DNA of 64,000 nucleotides from NCBI RefSeq assembly GCF_024347415.1, contig NZ_AP025477.1, positions 1,612,001 to 1,676,000 on the forward strand, read 5' to 3'. Positions 61,049 to 64,000 of the stretch are shown piece by piece. Every line of letters begins with the position of its first letter. Position 1 is the first letter of the stretch. Under the pieces are notes generated by a model. That model did not search any database and was not told the origin of the DNA. It saw only the letters and a program-made list of their open reading frames with translations. Source of the stretch: Vibrio crassostreae. Lineage in GTDB: Bacteria > Pseudomonadota > Gammaproteobacteria > Enterobacterales > Vibrionaceae. The position numbers and the translations under genes are program-made.

Positions 61049-61393
61049 ATGTTTAGCGTTCCACTGAATAGTTTTGTACATCGTGTGAGTGATAAAAGCC
61101 AAGTAATGGCGAATGCGACTGAGTGTGGATGCCAGTTGAAGCGAATTCGTCGTTCACGCAATTGGTTATTAGTGGCTCAAGAACATCAACTCATTGAATT
61201 TAAAACCCTGCTCACCCATGAAAAAGACGGTTGGATTGCGGTTGCGATAGACAAAGTACTGCCTAAACCTGTGGTGTGTTTGGCATCGCTGTTAGCAGCA
61301 ACACCCTCGATGACTGTCGCTCAGCTGGTGATGGAATCTGGATGTTCAATGGCAGAAGCAAGGCGTGCGATTGATGAACATGAAGGGTTATAA
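61049..61393 (+). CDS. Ribosome-recycling-factor-like family protein of vibrios (not RRF itself)
   Basis: A 114-aa basic protein. FSVPLNSFVHRVSDKSQVMA and CQLKRIRRSRNWLLVAQEHQ near the N-terminus and MTVAQLVMESGCSMAEARRA near the C-terminus are, as I recall, those of the vibrio proteins annotated 'ribosome recycling factor family'. It lacks the length and fold of the real ribosome recycling factor. Function unknown; RNA or DNA binding would fit the Arg-rich patch KRIRRSRNW. The ATG at 61049 is preferred (AGAGAG upstream). Confidence 0.75.
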   Translation: MFSVPLNSFVHRVSDKSQVMANATECGCQLKRIRRSRNWLLVAQEHQLIEFKTLLTHEKDGWIAVAIDKVLPKPVVCLASLLAATPSMTVAQLVMESGCSMAEARRAIDEHEGL

Positions 61394-61448
61394 ACACGAG
61401 ACTTAAGTAAACCGGTCATGTTGTGAAAAGATAATCGGGAGCAGCAAA

Positions 61449-61498
61449 AAGCCCGTAACGATATTACGTTTTTCAGCGGAATATCGTTACGGGCTTTA
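61449..61498. terminator. Bidirectional terminator, perfect 18-bp stem
   Basis: AAAGCCCGTAACGATATT (61449-61466) and its exact complement at 61481-61498 around 14 nt; A-rich left and T-rich right ends. Serves both the RRF-like gene and the convergent RRM gene. Confidence 0.9.
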
Positions 61499-61551
61499 TC
61501 ATCGGTGCTGCCGTTAAGCTAAGCCATGTGGCTTATGAAGCATTGACTCGA

Positions 61552-61791
61552 TTAAGAGTTAGCCACTTTTACACGAATCGTGTTTTTGCCAAGCTTAGTC
61601 ATGTTCAGCTTGTTTAGTGCCGTTTTAGCTTCTTCGTGCTCTGGCATTTCAACAAAAGCAAAGCCTTTTGAGTCGCCAGTTTCTTGGTCTAAAACTAGGC
61701 TGCACTCTTTTACTGAGCCAAACTCAGAAAATAGCACTCGGATGTCTTGCTCAGAAGTAGAGCGCGATAGGTTACGAACTAGAAGTTTCAT
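61552..61791 (-). CDS. RRM-domain RNA-binding protein
   Basis: A 79-aa protein consisting of one RNA recognition motif. RNP2 is KLLVRNL and RNP1 is SKGFAFVEM, with the aromatic residues of the RNA-stacking face. This is the bacterial single-RRM type also found in cyanobacteria and several gammaproteobacteria. The start at 61791 (MKLLVRN) is the family start; the upstream ATG at 61824 would add 11 residues and is unlikely. Confidence 0.93.
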   Translation of the reverse strand: MKLLVRNLSRSTSEQDIRVLFSEFGSVKECSLVLDQETGDSKGFAFVEMPEHEEAKTALNKLNMTKLGKNTIRVKVANS

Positions 61792-61898
61792 AATAAACCT
61801 TGAATATGAATTTACGCCGAGCATTGTCGCACACTTTCATGCTCACCCTCACAAATAATTGTCTCGCGACTCTATTTCCTTGGCGCTCTGTCTAAGCA

Positions 61899-62564
61899 CT
61901 AGCCGCGGTTTATCGTGATGTCCGATACGAAGCCATGCTCAGTGCTGGTTAACGCCTGTTGCAGCATTTGAGCGGCTTCTTGAGCAGTCATAAAGCTTGA
62001 GGTATCCATGTCTTTGCCGCTTGTATTCCAAAACTCGGTCGCCATTCCTCCAGGATAAACCGCCACGATTTTCATCGGGTGACCTTTTAGCTCTAATCTT
62101 ACTGATTCGATAAAGCCTTTTACGGCCCACTTGGCAGCGCAATAGGTGGACTCTTCTGCCTTAGCGCCTTGGGCCGCAGTCGACATCACCACAGCAATGG
62201 TGACAGGTTGATCCTTATAACGCTGAACAAGCTCGCGAATCAAAAAGATAGAAGAGTCGATATTGTTCTTCAGCATGTCGCTGATGGTAGCCGGGTCTTG
62301 CTGTTCAATCTTACCGAAGTACCCACTGCCAGCACTGTGGATCACCAGCTTAGGCATTTCAGGTAACACATCCAATAACTCGCTCACTGAGTGTGGGTTA
62401 CAGAGGTCACTCGCTTGGCTAATAGTATTCGCTGGTAGGTTTTGAGCCACTTCAGCTAAACGTTGTGCGTTGCGACCTGTAATGGCTACACGCTGAGCGT
62501 CGTTAGCATATTGTTTCGCGAGAGCTGCGCCTAAACCGCTGCTTGATCCGGTAATTAAAATCAT
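61899..62564 (-). CDS. SDR-family oxidoreductase
   Basis: A 221-aa short-chain dehydrogenase. Coenzyme motif LITGSSSGLGAALAKQYAND, catalytic Ser in AVVMSTAAQGAKAEE, and Tyr-xxx-Lys in STYCAAKWAVKGF. It is shorter than most at the C-terminus. Relatives are the YciK and DltE-like oxidoreductases; substrate unknown. SDRs occur in the vibrio cluster with chalcone-isomerase-like and DUF3833 proteins, which is close by, but a 242-bp gap and a different small gene separate it. Confidence 0.9.
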   Translation of the reverse strand: MILITGSSSGLGAALAKQYANDAQRVAITGRNAQRLAEVAQNLPANTISQASDLCNPHSVSELLDVLPEMPKLVIHSAGSGYFGKIEQQDPATISDMLKNNIDSSIFLIRELVQRYKDQPVTIAVVMSTAAQGAKAEESTYCAAKWAVKGFIESVRLELKGHPMKIVAVYPGGMATEFWNTSGKDMDTSSFMTAQEAAQMLQQALTSTEHGFVSDITINRG

Positions 62565-62763
62565 ACTGTCTTAAATTTGTAGAGTTGATTCGAGATAGTA
62601 AGGGGCTAGGCTAAGATTTTCTGAGATCTATGGCTAAAGTTAATCGACAGCTTGGGTGATAGGTTGAATGGTAGGGCTGAAATAAGAGTGTGGAGAAAGC
62701 CGTTAAGGATCGACTTGTTTGGTCAGAAATAACACCGCTAAAAAGTAACAGAACTAACAAGTA

Positions 62764-62790
62764 AAAGCGCCGGCATGGAGCCAGCGCTTT
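62764..62790 (-). terminator. Terminator after minus-strand small gene
   Basis: AAAGCGC-C-GGC / GCC-A-GCGCTTT stem (62764-62774 and 62780-62790), with TTTT following on the minus strand. Confidence 0.8.
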
Positions 62791-62806
62791 GAGTAATCAT
62801 AAGTGA

Positions 62807-63070
62807 TTATTCGTCGTCGAACTGTTTGATCGTGAACGCGTCCTCGATACGGTTAAGCTCTTCTTGTTCTTTTACTCGCTTCTCTTCTTGAAGCGTTGCT
62901 CTCGTTTCGTTGAAACGTTTCTTCTCTGACTTAGTCAGGAATTTTACAGCTTTTTTGTTGGTCAGTGCGTAAGCAACTACGTCTTCACCTTTTTCTCTGC
63001 GGTCGTTTACGCGTTGTGAGAAACGTTCATTGTCGCGAGCTTTACGCTCCGCTGAGGTCAACTTGCTCAT
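62807..63070 (-). CDS. Small charged hypothetical protein
   Basis: An 87-aa protein rich in Lys, Arg and Glu with no membrane segment: SERKARDNERFSQRV-type start, a central VAYALTNKKAVKFLTKSEKK and an acidic Glu-rich end (RIEDAFTIKQFDDE). I do not recognise a family. Predicted mostly helical. Start chosen at 63070; the ribosome binding site is AAAGG. Confidence 0.75.
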   Translation of the reverse strand: MSKLTSAERKARDNERFSQRVNDRREKGEDVVAYALTNKKAVKFLTKSEKKRFNETRATLQEEKRVKEQEELNRIEDAFTIKQFDDE

Positions 63071-63227
63071 GCTTTAAAGCCTTTTCAATTATTCATGGTA
63101 GGGAATCTACGCTTAGCGAAACAAACAGGAACTACTGAGTATGAGTCTAGCCCATTTGTGTGCTGGTGGCGCATCTTAGCACAGAGGCTTGAGCTTGCAG
63201 GTATGCAATTCGCGGGAACAAACAAAA

Positions 63228-63253
63228 CAGCCCACAAATTTCATTGTGGGCTG
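63228..63253 (-). terminator. Terminator after DUF3833 operon (minus strand)
   Basis: CAGCCCACAA (63228-63237) / TTGTGGGCTG (63244-63253); on the minus strand TTTTGTTTG follows. Confidence 0.8.
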
Positions 63254-63296
63254 CGTGCAGCAGTGGCGAAGGTCAGAATCAGAAATGACAGTTAAA

Positions 63297-63839
63297 TCAT
63301 ATCTTCTCTATGTATAAGATGACTTCTCCGACTTTAAAGCCAAACTTGGACATCTCAGTCTTGTTGAACAAGCGTTTGTCGTCCATCAAGAACATCCAAT
63401 CATCGAGCACCACTTCATAGGTGCTGCCGTCGACTTCTATTTCTAAGTCGTATTTCCAATATAGAGCAGAACCTTGAGTCTCCCCATAAGCGGTTCCAAC
63501 GACATCGTTGGCGGTCCCAGAATAGGTGTTTTCGCCCGTTTTTATCAGATTCCAAACGCGAGTTGAGCGTTCGCCATCAGCAAAAGAGAACCACTCTTTT
63601 ATCTCTCCGTTGTCACCGTCCCAAGTCGCGATCAGTTTGGCATCGAAGCGTCGCAGTAGGTTACCAGAGCGGTCGAGCACCATGCCGTAGGCCATTAGCT
63701 CGCCATTAAAAAAGGTTTCAAGCTTTAGCTCTGGCGTAGTGTCGACATGGTCCTCTAAACTTGCAGAACCACAACCTGCCAGCCAAGTGAGTGAAAAAAG
63801 TGCCAGAGCGAATTTTATTATTGTTGTTTTTGGATTCAT
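63297..63839 (-). CDS. DUF3833 family lipoprotein
   Basis: A 180-aa envelope protein with a lipobox LTWLAGCGSA (Cys near 23), so probably anchored to a membrane. The DUF3833 pattern GELMAYGMVLDRSGNLLRRF and the segment VGTAYGETQGSALYWKYDLE are clear. Its start overlaps the stop of the chalcone-isomerase-like gene (ATGA). In vibrios these two lie in a larger operon with a cyclopropane-fatty-acid synthase-like enzyme and a ChrR/RpoE-type switch, as I recall; only the end of it is visible here. Confidence 0.92.
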   Translation of the reverse strand: MNPKTTIIKFALALFSLTWLAGCGSASLEDHVDTTPELKLETFFNGELMAYGMVLDRSGNLLRRFDAKLIATWDGDNGEIKEWFSFADGERSTRVWNLIKTGENTYSGTANDVVGTAYGETQGSALYWKYDLEIEVDGSTYEVVLDDWMFLMDDKRLFNKTEMSKFGFKVGEVILYIEKI

Positions 63840-64000
63840 TTGTTTAAACCTAAAAGTTGTTTACGTAGGCCGGGTTCGGATGTGTTCTCAGATAACCAAA
63901 TCGCCAGAAACGCTTCGCCAAATTGTTTGTCTTGGATTACTCCGATAGGTTGCTCATCAAAGTAGAAGCGGCTGACATTATCTTCAGCGACACGTATGGT
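63836..64000 (-). CDS. Chalcone-isomerase-like protein (3' end only)
   Basis: The minus strand in this frame reads FYFDEQPIGVIQDKQFGEAF then LAIWLSENTSEPGLRKQLLG and stops with TGA overlapping the DUF3833 start. The FxxAFLxIWL and LRKQLLG pattern fits the C-terminus of the bacterial chalcone isomerase-like (CHI-fold) family, usually periplasmic. Cut by the window edge. ATGA overlap implies translational coupling to the DUF3833 gene. Confidence 0.75.
   Translation of the reverse strand, partial: TIRVAEDNVSRFYFDEQPIGVIQDKQFGEAFLAIWLSENTSEPGLRKQLLGLNK

Noticed and set aside
1..64000. tRNA, rRNA, CRISPR array or replication origin
   Set aside because: No cloverleaf-like tRNA with CCA-adjacent pattern, no rRNA stretches, no regularly spaced repeats and no DnaA/RctB-type site clusters were recognised by eye.

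Overview
The window looks like a chromosomal segment of a marine Vibrio, most likely the second chromosome of a Splendidus-clade-like species. The reasons are a vemP-secD-secF unit (the vibrio accessory SecDF and its arrest-peptide sensor), a DUF3283 gene next to a YebC/PmpR-family gene, a vibrio-type ribosome-recycling-factor-like protein, and vibrio-like protein sequences throughout. This is inference from protein families; no database search was run. I saw no rRNA, tRNA, IS element, integrase or CRISPR array.

Layout. 0-6.2 kb: the end of a peptide-type ABC ATPase with a Fur-like box, a NADAR glycosidase, and a periplasmic binding protein divergent from a hybrid sensor kinase. 6.2-16.6 kb: aromatic amino-acid breakdown. 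hppD-hmgA-fahA-maiA turn 4-hydroxyphenylpyruvate into fumarate and acetoacetate, acetoacetyl-CoA synthetase activates the acetoacetate, and phhAB feed phenylalanine in as tyrosine. TyrR-like boxes precede hppD and lie between the synthetase and phhA. This block is interrupted by an orphan carbamate kinase, an 81-bp relic of a second fahA-like gene, and a DUF2975/XRE pair with twin palindromic operators. 16.6-19.9 kb: an AT-rich island holding one gene, an HD-domain/Hsp90-like-ATPase fusion typical of prokaryotic conflict proteins. 19.9-23.2 kb: housekeeping and regulator genes.

23.2-30.6 kb: a sucrose/fructan island (ROK repressor, cytoplasmic GH32 hydrolase, class II aldolase, two sugar-kinase-like proteins, sugar porter). 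It has four copies of one operator motif, arranged as two pairs with identical 32-bp spacing. 30.6-35.4 kb: a periplasmic oxidative-stress cassette (catalase, ankyrin protein, Cu/Zn superoxide dismutase, LysR regulator, AhpD-like protein) lying between two ~99-bp direct repeats of the leader of the next gene. 35.4-42.2 kb: a seven-gene operon (TPR-like periplasmic protein, ABC ATPase, FtsX-like permease, LolA-like protein, outer-membrane barrel candidate, LytS-type kinase, LytTR regulator) that looks like a self-regulated trans-envelope transport system. 42.3-48.2 kb: two tandem M16 lipoprotein peptidases. A relic of the LytTR gene's 3' end lies between them and shows how the pair arose.

48.4-64 kb: vemP-secD-secF, an rlmJ-like methyltransferase, a solitary SRA-HNH modification-dependent nuclease with a 23-bp palindrome upstream, a LysR-controlled OYE/MFS/SDR cluster, stress and amino-acid genes (GFA, OsmC, MalY/PatB), an RRM protein, an SDR, and the end of a chalcone-isomerase-like/DUF3833 operon cut by the window edge.

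The most interesting leads are the HD/Hsp90-like gene, the LolA/ABC/LytTR operon, the paired ROK operators, and the recombination scars (fahA relic, leader repeats, LytTR relic).
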